From: Pelomonas sp. BJYL3
Lineage (GTDB): Bacteria; Pseudomonadota; Gammaproteobacteria; Burkholderiales; Burkholderiaceae_C
NCBI RefSeq assembly: GCF_027257975.1
Contig: NZ_JANZKX010000004.1
Coordinates: forward strand, 310,001 to 374,000
Length of the DNA: 64,000 nt
Direction: 5' to 3'
The notes beneath the pieces were generated by a model. It ran no database searches. It was given only the letters and a program-made list of their open reading frames with translations, and was not told where the DNA came from. Made by a program: the position numbers and the translations under genes. Below, piece after piece: positions 43,861 to 53,202 of this stretch. Positions within the stretch are counted from its first letter, which is position 1. Each line of letters begins with the position of its first letter.

Positions 43861-44526
43861 TCAGCCCCCGAAGACCTTCTTCAGCAGCGCCGAGCCCGTG
43901 CCCACCGGGTCGCGGCGGATCTGCTTCTCTTCCTCGCCGATCATGAAGAAGAGCCCGTCCAGCGCGCGGCGGGTGACGTAGCCCTGGATGTTGGCGTCGT
44001 CCTGCTTCACCAGGCCCAGGCCCGCGGCCTTGCCGGCCACGGCGTTGTACTTGTCGGCCAGGGCCTGCTTCTCGGTCGCGCGGGTCACGATGGGCAGGAA
44101 GCGCTCGGTGAGGGGCGCGCGGGTCTTGGTGGCGAAGAACTGGGTGACGGAGTCGTCCCCGCCCTTCACGATCTTCAGGGCGTCTTCCACGCTCATGTTC
44201 TTCGCGGCATTGACCAGCAGCACGCGCGCCTCGGGCACGGCAGCCTCGGCGGCACGGTTCATGGCGGTGAGCAGCTCGTCGAGCTTGTGGCCCTGGCCGG
44301 TGGCCTTGAGCAGGCGGGCCGCGCCCTTGAGCGAATCCGGCAGCTCGATGCGCACGCGGTCATCCCCCAGGAAGCCGTCCCGGCGGCCCAGCTGGGCCAC
44401 GGCCGCCTGCGCGCCGCGTTCCAGGGCCGCGCGGATGCCGCTGGCGGCCTCGCTCTCCCCCAGGGCCCAGGCGGGCAGCGAAAGCCCCAGGGGCGTGGCG
44501 ATCAACAGGGTGCGGCGGTTCAGCAT
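43861..44526 (-). CDS. DUF4197 exported protein
   Basis: A 221-residue protein with a signal-like N-terminus (MLNRRTLLIATPLGLSLPAWA) and the DUF4197 pattern: GIRAALERGAQAAVAQLGRRDGFL, then RIELPDSLKGAARLLK, VLLVNAAKNMSVEDALKIVKG and QALADKYNAVAGKA. The family is common in proteobacteria and of unknown function. It stands alone between the phytase-like gene and a DUF5329 gene on the same strand. Confidence 0.85.
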   Translation of the reverse strand: MLNRRTLLIATPLGLSLPAWALGESEAASGIRAALERGAQAAVAQLGRRDGFLGDDRVRIELPDSLKGAARLLKATGQGHKLDELLTAMNRAAEAAVPEARVLLVNAAKNMSVEDALKIVKGGDDSVTQFFATKTRAPLTERFLPIVTRATEKQALADKYNAVAGKAAGLGLVKQDDANIQGYVTRRALDGLFFMIGEEEKQIRRDPVGTGSALLKKVFGG

Positions 44527-44586
44527 GGGGCGACTCCTTCGGTGCAGGCGCCCATGCTACTGCGGCCGGGAGCGCCCTGCACGCGG

Positions 44587-44602
44587 GGGGTCAGGTCTTG
44601 CC
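44587..44602 (+). repeat. Dispersed 15-bp repeat, exact copy at the stop codon of the DUF5329 gene
   Basis: GGGGTCAGGTCTTGCC; on the minus strand it encodes GKT followed by the TGA stop of the gene at 44591-44959. Confidence 0.8.
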
Positions 44603-44959
44603 ACCGCGCAGCTTGAGCAGCTCCTGCGTCAGCCAGTCCTTGCTCTGGACCGGCGCGGCCGCGGCGCAGCGCACGAGGTAGGGCTTGCCGCTCATGCTGC
44701 TGGTGCTGGCGGCCTGCTGGATGAAGTCCTCGCTGCGCCGGGGTGCGCTGTCGTGCGATTCCAGGTAGTCCAGCTTCTTGAGCAGATGGCTGCGCGCCTC
44801 GGTGCCGCTGTACCAGCTGCCGTTGCGGTTGAACTCGCAGCCGGAGTCCTGCAGGCGCTGCAGCAGGCCCTGGATCTCGGTGCGCACGGCCGGCGCGGTA
44901 GGTGCGGCCTGGGCGGCGCCCAGGCTCATCAGGAGGAGCAGGGTGGAGAGGAGCTTCAT
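44591..44959 (-). CDS. DUF5329 family exported protein
   Basis: A 122-residue protein with a signal peptide (MKLLSTLLLLMSLGAAQA) and the DUF5329 pattern: EIQGLLQRLQDSGCEFNRNGSWYSG, a helical HLLKKLDYLE, then EDFIQQAASTSSMSGKPYLVRC with the two Cys likely disulfide-bonded. Function unknown. As in murQ, the C-terminal GKT and stop come from the dispersed repeat, so the original end may have been replaced. Confidence 0.8.
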   Translation of the reverse strand: MKLLSTLLLLMSLGAAQAAPTAPAVRTEIQGLLQRLQDSGCEFNRNGSWYSGTEARSHLLKKLDYLESHDSAPRRSEDFIQQAASTSSMSGKPYLVRCAAAAPVQSKDWLTQELLKLRGGKT

Positions 44960-44989
44960 GGCGCCATCATCGCGCAAGCTGCGGCCGCT

Positions 44990-45406
44990 TCAGCTGAAGC
45001 GGCCGCGAAAGGTCTTGCGGCGCTGCTCGCGGCGGGACTTGCGCTCGAAGACATCGCAGGCGTCGCAGCAGTCGCAGGCATCGCCCAGGTCGCAGACGTC
45101 GCCCACATCACAAGCGCTGCAGCCGTCCGCCCCGGGCAGGTCGCAGCCGCCGCAGTCGCAGTCCCCACGCTGCAGGGCCGGGGGACGGCGCGGCGGATGC
45201 GCCTGCGCATGCACCGCCGCGCAGCGCGCCAGACGTTCGCGAAGCAGCCACAGGCCCGTCCAGCTGCCTTTCCAGCGGATGGCGCGCAGGCCCAGGCCCG
45301 AGCAGCCCGCGCCGCCGCAATGCAGGCGGTAGGCGCAGCCATAGCCCTTGCGGGGCGAGAGATGGCGCTGGTAGAGCCGGATCAGGGCCAGCAGCAGCGT
45401 GCGCAT
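44990..45406 (-). CDS. YidD-like membrane insertion factor with cysteine-rich tail
   Basis: A 138-residue protein. The first 60 residues follow YidD: LIRLYQRHLSPRKGYGCAYR, Cys24 and Cys30 with LGLRAIRW; YidD assists the YidC insertase at the inner membrane. The family normally ends soon after; here a Pro/Arg linker leads to a tail with ten Cys between residues 83 and 117 in CDCGGCDL, GCSACD, DVCD and CDCCDACD patterns rich in Asp and Gly, which suggest metal binding. It is not in the usual rpmH-rnpA-yidD-yidC order. It ends five bases after the next gene's stop codon. Confidence 0.75.
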   Translation of the reverse strand: MRTLLLALIRLYQRHLSPRKGYGCAYRLHCGGAGCSGLGLRAIRWKGSWTGLWLLRERLARCAAVHAQAHPPRRPPALQRGDCDCGGCDLPGADGCSACDVGDVCDLGDACDCCDACDVFERKSRREQRRKTFRGRFS

Positions 45407-45410
45407 GCGC

Positions 45411-45920
45411 TCAGGCGGCCAGCGTGCCCAGCCGCTTGCTCATCACCACGCTGCGGTAGACCTTGCCGGGCCACTGCACATGGCTGACGGGCTCGTAGCC
45501 GAGACCCTGGTACAGAGAGACGAGGTGCGTGGCCGGCTCGGCCGTGTCCAGTGCCAGCTCGCCGAAGCCCTGGCCGCGGGCCCAGTCCTCGCCCGCCTGC
45601 ATGAGCGCACGCCCGATGCCATGCCCTTGCAGGCCCGGCTCCACCGCGAACTGGTGCAGGGCGGCCACGCCGGGGCGGGTGAAGTAGGCGCAGTCGTTCT
45701 GCGCATAGGTGGGCTGCAGCAGCACGGTGCCGGCCAGCTGCCCCTCCCAGAAGGCCAGCAGGCAATGGCCGCCGGCCACGCGGCGGGCGGTGGTGGCCTC
45801 GTCCTGGTCGACCGCGGTGTAGTTCAGGCCCAGGGCCGCCAGGCGGGCATAGGCGCGGTGCAGCAGCGCGGTCAGGGCGCTCAGGGAGTCCTCGGGCTGG
45901 AGCGGGCGGATCTGCAGCAT
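45411..45920 (-). CDS. GNAT-family N-acetyltransferase
   Basis: A 169-residue acetyltransferase with the acetyl-CoA loop LHQFAVEPGLQGHGIGRALM and the ending LVSLYQGLGYEPVSHV. The ATG at 45920 begins the domain (MLQIRPLQPED); a longer ORF to 46052 runs into the LysE gene on the same strand. Downstream genes follow at short distance (yidD-like start four bases after its stop), so they may be co-transcribed. Acceptor unknown. Confidence 0.85.
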   Translation of the reverse strand: MLQIRPLQPEDSLSALTALLHRAYARLAALGLNYTAVDQDEATTARRVAGGHCLLAFWEGQLAGTVLLQPTYAQNDCAYFTRPGVAALHQFAVEPGLQGHGIGRALMQAGEDWARGQGFGELALDTAEPATHLVSLYQGLGYEPVSHVQWPGKVYRSVVMSKRLGTLAA

Positions 45921-45930
45921 GGGCGTGGGT

Positions 45931-46560
45931 TCAGCGTTGCACGGTGGCCAGGCGCAGCGCCAGGCCGGCGAAGACGAGGGCGGCGCAGCGGTTGAGCCCG
46001 CGCTGCAGGCCCGGCGAACGGCGCAGGCGCTCGCCCAGCAGGCCGGCCGCAAAGGCGATGCTGCCGAAGGTGATCAGGGTCGCGAGGATGAACACGGCGC
46101 CCAGCACCCCCAGCTGCAGCGCCACGGGGCCGCGGTCTGCGGCCACGAACTGCGGCAGCAGGGCGAAGAAGAAGAGCAGCACCTTGGGGTTGCTGAGGTT
46201 CATCACGATGCCGCGCCGGTACAGGGCCGACAGCGGCTGGGCCGGGGCCTGCGCGCTGCCCGGCAGCGAGGCGGCGGGTGCGCGCCAGGCGCCCCAGGCC
46301 AGGTAGAGCAGGTAGGCCGCGCCGGCCGCCTTCATCAGCGTGAAGGCCAGGGGCGAGGCGGCCAGCAGCGCCGCCAGGCCCAGGGCCACGGCCGCGGTGT
46401 GCACCACGATGCCCGTGCACAGGCCCAGCACCACGACAAGCCCGGCACGCCGGCCCTGGGTGGCGGACTGCATCAGCACGAAGAGGTTGTCGGGCCCGGG
46501 GGTGAAGCCCAGCACGAGGGCGGTTGCCAGGAAGGCCAGCAGGGTGTCGAGGGAAGGCAT
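45931..46560 (-). CDS. LysE-family amino-acid exporter
   Basis: A 209-residue inner-membrane exporter of the LysE/RhtB family with five to six membrane segments. The N-terminal ALVLGFTPGPDNLFVLMQSATQGRRAG is the family signature, as is MNLSNPKVLLFFFALLPQF in the middle. It exports amino acids or derivatives; the specific one is unknown. It lies ten bases upstream of the acetyltransferase gene. Confidence 0.9.
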   Translation of the reverse strand: MPSLDTLLAFLATALVLGFTPGPDNLFVLMQSATQGRRAGLVVVLGLCTGIVVHTAAVALGLAALLAASPLAFTLMKAAGAAYLLYLAWGAWRAPAASLPGSAQAPAQPLSALYRRGIVMNLSNPKVLLFFFALLPQFVAADRGPVALQLGVLGAVFILATLITFGSIAFAAGLLGERLRRSPGLQRGLNRCAALVFAGLALRLATVQR

Positions 46561-46572
46561 GGGCGGCGGCGT

Positions 46573-47082
46573 TCAGCGCGAAAGGCCGGCATCATCGCAC
46601 CCCGCCTCGCCGGCCGGGCCTGCATGACGCATGGGCAGGAAGGCCAGGCCATGCTGCCGCTGCACCGGCCCTTCGGCGACGAAGCCGAAGCGCTCGTAGA
46701 CCGCCACGGCCGGCAGCGCGGCGTTGACGGTGAAGCCACCGCGGTGCCCGGCCTCGGCCGCGCCAGCCTGCATGGCCCGCCACAAGCGGCGCGCCAGGCC
46801 CTGGCCCTGCCAGGCCGGCGCCACGAAGAGGTGGAAGAGATGGCTGGTGTCGCGGCTGGCGATGAAGCCGGCGAGCGTGCCGCCGGTGGCCTCCAGCACC
46901 CAGAAGCGGTAGCGCGCATCGGCCAGGTAGCCCGCCTCGGCGGAGGCGGACACCGAGGCCAGGAAGGGCTCGGTGCCCGCGCCGTCGGGCGACAGGAAGA
47001 AGGCCGGCGCGAGTTCGACGATGAGGGCGCTGATCGCCGCCCCATCGCCCGCCCGGCCCTCGCGGAGCTGCAGCGTGTTCAT
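46573..47082 (-). CDS. GNAT-family N-acetyltransferase
   Basis: A 169-residue acetyltransferase: HLFHLFVAPAWQGQGLARRLW is the acetyl-CoA site and FTVNAALPAVAVYERFGF the conserved end. It is the first of a row of minus-strand genes (46573, 45931, 45411, 44990) with short gaps, which may be one transcript beginning after the M13 peptidase terminator. Acceptor unknown. Confidence 0.85.
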   Translation of the reverse strand: MNTLQLREGRAGDGAAISALIVELAPAFFLSPDGAGTEPFLASVSASAEAGYLADARYRFWVLEATGGTLAGFIASRDTSHLFHLFVAPAWQGQGLARRLWRAMQAGAAEAGHRGGFTVNAALPAVAVYERFGFVAEGPVQRQHGLAFLPMRHAGPAGEAGCDDAGLSR

Positions 47083-47123
47083 GGGCCCAGCTTGCCAGAC
47101 TCCGGCGGCACGCCCGCATGCCG

Positions 47124-47139
47124 GGGGTCACGTCTTGCC
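47124..47139 (+). repeat. Dispersed 15-bp repeat, one mismatch, next to a terminator
   Basis: GGGGTCACGTCTTGCC; it ends one base before the A-tract that forms the U-tail of the M13 peptidase terminator on the minus strand. Confidence 0.6.
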
Positions 47140-47169
47140 AAAAAAAGAGGGCCGCCGCAGCAGCCCCCC
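47140..47169 (-). terminator. Probable intrinsic terminator of the M13 peptidase gene
   Basis: Read on the minus strand a G/C-rich stem (GGGCTGC pairing with GCGGCCC, one mismatch) is followed by a run of seven T. It lies just downstream of the stop codon at 47188. Confidence 0.5.
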
Positions 47170-47187
47170 GCTCACTTCAGGTCCGGC

Positions 47188-49278
47188 TTACCAGACCTTG
47201 CAGCGCTCCGCGGCCGGCTTGACCATGGCCTGGCCCGGCTTGCAGGCGAAGGCCTTCTCGAACTCGGGCATATTCACCGCCACGCCGTTGATGCGGTAGC
47301 GGCCCGGCGAGTGCGGGTCCGTGGCGGCATGCACGCGGGCGGCCTCCGGCCGGGTGTCGCTGCAGTCCCACTGGGCGAAGCCCACGAAGAAGCGCTGCTC
47401 CGGCGTCAGGCCGTCCACCGTGGGCAGCTGCTTGCCGGCGATCTGGGTCTGCCAGGCAGCCCAGGCCAGGACCAGGCCGCCGAGGTCGGCCAGGTCTTCG
47501 CCCAGGGTCAGCTTGCTGTTGATCCGGATGTCGTCGATCACCTTGTACTGGGCGTACTGCTTGGAGACGCAGGCCGCGCGCTGCTCGAAGGCCTTGGCGT
47601 CCTTCTTGGTCCACCAGTCCTTCAGATTGCCCTTGGCGTCGAACTGGCGGCCTTCGTCGTCGAAGCCGTGCACCAGCTCGTGACCGATGGTGCCGCCGGT
47701 GTTGCCGTAGTTGGGCGCATCGTCCAGCTTCGCGTCGTACAGCGGGGGCTGCAGCACGCCGGCGGGGAAGTTGATGTCGTTCATCTGGGCGTTGTAGTAG
47801 GCGTTGACCGTCTGCGGCGTCATGCCCCATTCGCCGCGGTCCAGGGGCTGGCCGATCTTGCCCAGGTCACGGCGGCGCTCGAAGGCCTGGCCGCGCATCA
47901 CATTGCCCACGAAGTCCTCGCGCAGCACGGCAAAGCGGCTGTAGTCACGCCACTGGTCTGGGTAGCCGACCTTGTTGACGATGCTGTGCAGCTTCTCGAG
48001 CGCGCGCTTCTTGGTGTCATCGCTCATCCAGGGCAGGGCCTGGATGGACTTGCCCATCTCGACCTCGATCTGCTCGGTCATGCGGATGGTGGCGGCCTTC
48101 AGCTCCGGGCTGAAGTTGCGGGCCACGAACTCCTGGCCCAGGGCCTCGCCCAGCTGCCCGTCGACCAGGGTCACGCACTTCTTCCAGCGCGCCTGCTGCT
48201 TGGGCACGCCGTGCAGGGTCTTGCTGAAGAACTCGAAGTGCTCGTTGACGAAGTCCGGGCCCAGGTAGGGCGCCATGCTGCTGGCCAGCTGCCAGCGCAG
48301 CATCGTGCGGAGGTCGGCCACGGGCAGGCGCTTCCACTGCTGACCCAGGGCCTTGTAGAACGCGGGCTCGGTGACATTGAACTCCTGCTGCGGGGTCAGG
48401 TCTTGCGCGCTCTGGTAGGCGGGGAAGTCGAAGTCCGGGATCAGGGCCTGCAGCTGCTTGGCCGTGTAGCGGTGGAAGCTCTTGTAGGGGTCGCGCTTGT
48501 CGACCACGCTCAGCGAGGCCTTGGCCAGCGCGGTCTCCACGCTCAGCACCAGGCGTGCATTGGCCGCGGCCTGCGGCTTGGCATCGCCCATCAGCTCGAA
48601 GATGCGGGCCACATGGGCCTGGAACTTGGCGCGCAGCTCGCGGCTCTTGGCATCGGTCTTGAGGTAGTAGTCGCGCTCCGGCAGGCTCAGGCCGCCCGTG
48701 GCCGCGAAGGCGATCTGGCGGGTGCTGTCCGCGAAGTCCTGGCCTGAGCCGAAGCTGAAGAAGATCCGGTTGTTGTGGGTGTTCTGGTGCAGGGCCGCCA
48801 GCACGAAGGGCAGCTCGGACTTGTCCTTCATACCCTCGATGCGGCTCATCAGCGGCTTGAGCGCGGCCAGGCCGTTCTTCGCGACGGCGGCCTCGTCCAT
48901 GCAGGCGGCGAAGTAGTCACCGATCTTCGCCTGCGAAGCGCTGCGGGTCTCGCCGGCCGCCGCGGGCTGGGCCAGCTTCTCCAGGATGCCCCAGAGGTAG
49001 CGCTGGTTGTCATTGGCCGCCTTGGCGTAGACGGACCACCGGGCCTGGTCGTCCGGGATGGGGTTGTTCTTGTTCCAGCCGCCGCAGGCGTACTGGTAGA
49101 GGTCTTCGCAGGGGTCTGCCGTGCGGTCCATGGCCGAGAGGTCCAGGCTGGGCGTGTAGGGCAGGCTCTGCAGCGGCTGTTCGGCGGGCTTGGCTTCCTG
49201 CGCCTGGGCGAGGCTGGCCAGGACGAGTGCGGTGCCCAGGGCGCTGAGGCGCCAGGCGGTCTTGCGGGCAGTCTTCAT
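47188..49278 (-). CDS. M13-family (neprilysin-like) metallopeptidase
   Basis: A 696-residue exported zinc endopeptidase. The signal peptide is residues 1-26. The zinc site is H533-E534-L-V-H537 (GHELVHGFDDEGRQFD), the third ligand lies in LGEDLADLGG, and the C-terminus ends in a Cys-x-x-x motif (ERCKVW) typical of neprilysins. It cleaves short peptides in the periplasm. A copy of the dispersed repeat (48392-48406) is read as AQDLTP without breaking the frame. It is divergent from the amiD-like gene. Confidence 0.92.
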   Translation of the reverse strand: MKTARKTAWRLSALGTALVLASLAQAQEAKPAEQPLQSLPYTPSLDLSAMDRTADPCEDLYQYACGGWNKNNPIPDDQARWSVYAKAANDNQRYLWGILEKLAQPAAAGETRSASQAKIGDYFAACMDEAAVAKNGLAALKPLMSRIEGMKDKSELPFVLAALHQNTHNNRIFFSFGSGQDFADSTRQIAFAATGGLSLPERDYYLKTDAKSRELRAKFQAHVARIFELMGDAKPQAAANARLVLSVETALAKASLSVVDKRDPYKSFHRYTAKQLQALIPDFDFPAYQSAQDLTPQQEFNVTEPAFYKALGQQWKRLPVADLRTMLRWQLASSMAPYLGPDFVNEHFEFFSKTLHGVPKQQARWKKCVTLVDGQLGEALGQEFVARNFSPELKAATIRMTEQIEVEMGKSIQALPWMSDDTKKRALEKLHSIVNKVGYPDQWRDYSRFAVLREDFVGNVMRGQAFERRRDLGKIGQPLDRGEWGMTPQTVNAYYNAQMNDINFPAGVLQPPLYDAKLDDAPNYGNTGGTIGHELVHGFDDEGRQFDAKGNLKDWWTKKDAKAFEQRAACVSKQYAQYKVIDDIRINSKLTLGEDLADLGGLVLAWAAWQTQIAGKQLPTVDGLTPEQRFFVGFAQWDCSDTRPEAARVHAATDPHSPGRYRINGVAVNMPEFEKAFACKPGQAMVKPAAERCKVW
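48392..48406 (+). repeat. Dispersed 15-bp repeat, exact copy inside the M13 peptidase gene
   Basis: GGGGTCAGGTCTTGC on the plus strand, antisense to the gene, giving AQDLTP in the peptidase. Confidence 0.8.
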
Positions 49279-49403
49279 GGTGGGGCAAGGGTGTCTTCGT
49301 GAAGGCCCGCATTGTGGCGCCAGGACCCGCTCCCTGCCGCTCGTCAGGCCCCTCGGCGGGATCGGGCCTTTCCCCAATGCACAAGCTGCAACAATGCGGG
49401 CCG

Positions 49404-50252
49404 ATGAGTGCCGTTCGCTTCACCCGCTCCCTGCCCCTGCTGGCCAGCCTGCTGCTGGCCGCCTGCGCCACCGGCCCGCGCGGCCTGCAGATCGACGACA
49501 GCTTTTCGTCCTTCAACCAGGACAGCCGCGCCCAGCTGCTGGTGCTGCATTACACCGTCGGCAACTTCGAGAGTTCGCTGAAGACGCTCACCCAGCCCAA
49601 TCCCGGTGGTGGCGAGGTCTCGGCCCACTACCTGGTGCGCGACGAGCCCGTGCGCATCTACCGCCTGGTGGACGAGTCCCGCCGCGCCTGGCATGCCGGC
49701 GTGAGCCGCTGGAAGAGCTGGGGCAACCTCAACGCGGCCTCCATCGGCATCGAGATCGTCAACCCCGGCCGCGTGGACACCCCCGACGGCCCGCGCTACG
49801 CACCCTTCCCCCAGGCCCAGATCGACGAGGTGATCCGGCTGTGCCAGGACATCGTCGCCCGCCACCGCATCCGCCCGGACCGCATCCTGGGCCACAGCGA
49901 CGTGCAACCGCTCAGCAAGCAGGACCCCGGCCCCGCCTTCCCCTGGAAGCAGCTGTGGGCGGCCGGCCTCATTCCCTGGCCCGACGAGGCCCTGGCGGAG
50001 AGCCTGCGCCCCTTCTATGAGCAGGGGCTGCCCGACGCCGCCTGGTTCCAGCAGAAGCTGGCCCAGCACGGGTTCGGCCTGACGCAGAGCGGCCTCTGGG
50101 ACACCGAGACCCGCAAGGTGCTGGCCGCCTTCCAGATGAAATACCGCCCCGCCCGCTACGACGGCGAGGCCGACGCCGAGACCGCCGCCCTGCTGGACGT
50201 GATCACCCGCCGCGAGGGATTTCGCATGAAGGACGGCAGCCTGCCGCGCTGA
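49404..50252 (+). CDS. N-acetylmuramoyl-L-alanine amidase, AmiD-like lipoprotein
   Basis: A 282-residue outer-membrane-type lipoprotein (LLLAACATG, lipobox Cys) with an amidase_2 domain: VLHYTVGNF with a zinc His, EVSAHYLV, WGNLNAASIGIEIVN, and HSDVQPLSKQDPGPAFPW near the end, followed by a peptidoglycan-binding-type helical domain. It cleaves the amide between MurNAc and L-Ala in recycled or cell-wall muropeptides. AACAAT at 49390-49395 lies eight bases before the ATG. The permease gene follows after nine bases. Confidence 0.9.
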   Translation: MSAVRFTRSLPLLASLLLAACATGPRGLQIDDSFSSFNQDSRAQLLVLHYTVGNFESSLKTLTQPNPGGGEVSAHYLVRDEPVRIYRLVDESRRAWHAGVSRWKSWGNLNAASIGIEIVNPGRVDTPDGPRYAPFPQAQIDEVIRLCQDIVARHRIRPDRILGHSDVQPLSKQDPGPAFPWKQLWAAGLIPWPDEALAESLRPFYEQGLPDAAWFQQKLAQHGFGLTQSGLWDTETRKVLAAFQMKYRPARYDGEADAETAALLDVITRREGFRMKDGSLPR

Positions 50253-50261
50253 CACCCGCCC

Positions 50262-51269
<1,008 letters not shown>

Positions 51270-51273
51270 AGCC

Positions 51274-52185
51274 ATGAACCAGCCCTCCCGGACTCCAGAC
51301 CTGACCCCACGCCCGCCGCGGGGCCGCAGCCCGGCACGCGCGGCCTGGGACCGCTTTGCCACGCAGCGCGGCGCCCTGGCGGCCCTGGGGGTGTTCGGCC
51401 TGGTGGCGCTGGCGGCCCTGCTGGCGCCCTGGCTGTCTCCGCACGATCCGCTGCAGCAGTACCGCGACCACCTGCTGCAGCCGCCGCTGTGGATGGAGGG
51501 CGGCATCGCCCGCTTCCCGCTGGGCACCGACGAGCTGGGCCGCGACCTGCTCTCGCGCCTGCTGCACGGCGCGCGCGTCTCCCTGGGCCTGGGCCTGGCC
51601 TCGGTGGTGCTGGCGCTCGTGCCGGGCATCGTGCTGGGCCTGCTGGCCGCCTTCCACGAGCGCTGGCTCTCGCCCCTGGTGATGCGCAGCATGGACGTGC
51701 TGCTGGCGCTGCCGGGGCTGCTGCTGGCCATCTGCGTGATCACCATCCTCGGCCCGGGGCTGATGAACACGGTGATCGCCATCGCCATCGGCGCCCTGCC
51801 CGGCAGCACCCGGCTGGCACGCGCCGCGGCCCTGGCCGAGAAGTCCCGCGATTACGTGCAGGCGGCCCGGGCCGCCGGGGCCTCGTCCTGGCACCTGATG
51901 TTCCGCACCGTGCTGCCCAACTGCGCCGCGCCGCTGATCGTGCAGGCCACGCTGGCCTTCTCCTCGGCCATCCTGGAGGCGGCGGGTCTGGGCTTTCTGG
52001 GCCTGGGCGTGCAGGCGCCCACGCCGGAGTGGGGCGGCATGCTGGCCACGGCGCGAGACGCGCTCCAGCGCGCGCCCTGGGTCCTGAGCCTGCCGGGCCT
52101 GGCCATCCTGCTGACGGTGCTGAGCGTCAACCTCGTCGGCGACGGCCTGCGGGATGCACTGGACCCCAGGCTGCGCCGCGGCTGA
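51274..52185 (+). CDS. Dipeptide-type ABC transporter permease (DppC-like)
   Basis: A 303-residue partner permease: TDELGRDLLSRLLHGARVSLGLG and EKSRDYVQAARAAGASSWHLMFRTVLPN (EAA loop) and LGLGVQAPTPEWGGML are standard for DppC. It starts four bases after DppB's stop. Part of the dispersed repeat (51296-51308) lies in the first codons (PDLTPRPP) before the first membrane segment. Confidence 0.92.
   Translation: MNQPSRTPDLTPRPPRGRSPARAAWDRFATQRGALAALGVFGLVALAALLAPWLSPHDPLQQYRDHLLQPPLWMEGGIARFPLGTDELGRDLLSRLLHGARVSLGLGLASVVLALVPGIVLGLLAAFHERWLSPLVMRSMDVLLALPGLLLAICVITILGPGLMNTVIAIAIGALPGSTRLARAAALAEKSRDYVQAARAAGASSWHLMFRTVLPNCAAPLIVQATLAFSSAILEAAGLGFLGLGVQAPTPEWGGMLATARDALQRAPWVLSLPGLAILLTVLSVNLVGDGLRDALDPRLRRG
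51297..51308 (-). repeat. Partial copy of the dispersed repeat near the dppC-like start
   Basis: AGACCTGACCCC, the inner 12 bases of the repeat, read as DLTP in the permease's N-terminal tail. Confidence 0.4.
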
Positions 52186-52272
52186 GCCCGGCTTCCCGCC
52201 TCGCGCATGCACGAGGTGACGCAGGCGCCGACTTCGGTCAAGATGGCCCCGCATCCCCTCCATGACCTCGCC

Positions 52273-53202
52273 ATGACGCAGTTCGCCTTCCTCAGCCACA
52301 CGAGTTTCATGAAGCAGCCCGCCGCCGCGCCGGGCAGCAAGCCCTTCGGCCTGGCCGGCATCGCCTGGGACGGCTGCGTGACCAACCGGCCCGGCGCCCG
52401 CTTCGGCCCGCGCGCCATCCGCGAGGCCAGCCACATGCTGTGCGACGGCATCCACCCCTTCTTCGACACCACGCCCGACGGCCATCTCCAGGACCACGGC
52501 GACCTCCCCCTGCCCAACACCAGCCTGGAGGGCATGCGCGCCGCGATGATGCCCCTGATCCAGCCGCTGATCGCGCAGCAGCACATGGTCTGGCTGGGCG
52601 GGGACCACAGCATCACCCTGCCCCTGCTGCGCGCCTACCGGGCCCACGTCGGCCGGCCCCTGGCCTGCCTGCACTTCGACGCCCACTGCGACACCTGGGA
52701 AGACCACTTCGGCGAGCCCAGCGGCCATGGCACCTGGGTCTACGAGGCCCTGCAGGAGGGCCTGGTGATGCCCGAGGGCATGGTGCAGCTGGGCATCCGC
52801 TCGGCCGGCCAGCGCGAGGCCCGCGACTACGTCCGCGACCAGGGCGGCCTGATCCACGACGCCCGCAGCCTGCGCGGCCTGGAGAGCCCGGCCCAGCTGG
52901 CCGGCGTGCTGGGCGGCATCCGCGAGCGAATGGCGGCGCTGGGCCATCCGCCGATCTACCTCAGCCTGGACATCGACTGCCTGGACCCCGCCTTCGCGCC
53001 CGGCACCGGCACGCCCGAGCCCGGCGGCATGAGCAGCAACCAGGTGCTGAGCATCCTGGAGGAGCTGGCCGACCTGCCCTGGGTGGGCATGGACTGCGTG
53101 GAGGTGGCCCCGCCCTACGACCACGCCGAGCTGACCAGCTACGCCGCCGCGCAGTTCGTCTGGACCTACCTCTGCGGCCGGCTGGCTCAGGCCGCGCGCT
53201 GA
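52273..53202 (+). CDS. Agmatinase/ureohydrolase family protein
   Basis: A 309-residue manganese enzyme of the arginase/agmatinase family. Metal ligands are present in GGDHSIT, HFDAHCDTWEDH and SLDIDCLDPAFAPGTGTPEPGG. Agmatinase turns agmatine into putrescine and urea; guanidinobutyrase or other ureohydrolases share these motifs. The start is uncertain: ATG 52273 (MTQFAFLSHT), 52243 or 52207 are in frame. It follows the permease by under 90 bases, but its chemistry does not suit peptide uptake. Confidence 0.85.
   Translation: MTQFAFLSHTSFMKQPAAAPGSKPFGLAGIAWDGCVTNRPGARFGPRAIREASHMLCDGIHPFFDTTPDGHLQDHGDLPLPNTSLEGMRAAMMPLIQPLIAQQHMVWLGGDHSITLPLLRAYRAHVGRPLACLHFDAHCDTWEDHFGEPSGHGTWVYEALQEGLVMPEGMVQLGIRSAGQREARDYVRDQGGLIHDARSLRGLESPAQLAGVLGGIRERMAALGHPPIYLSLDIDCLDPAFAPGTGTPEPGGMSSNQVLSILEELADLPWVGMDCVEVAPPYDHAELTSYAAAQFVWTYLCGRLAQAAR

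Noticed and set aside
45919-48747. Open frame of 942 codons on the plus strand opposite LysE, GNAT and M13 genes
   Set aside because: It spans several confirmed minus-strand genes and a terminator and has low-complexity composition.
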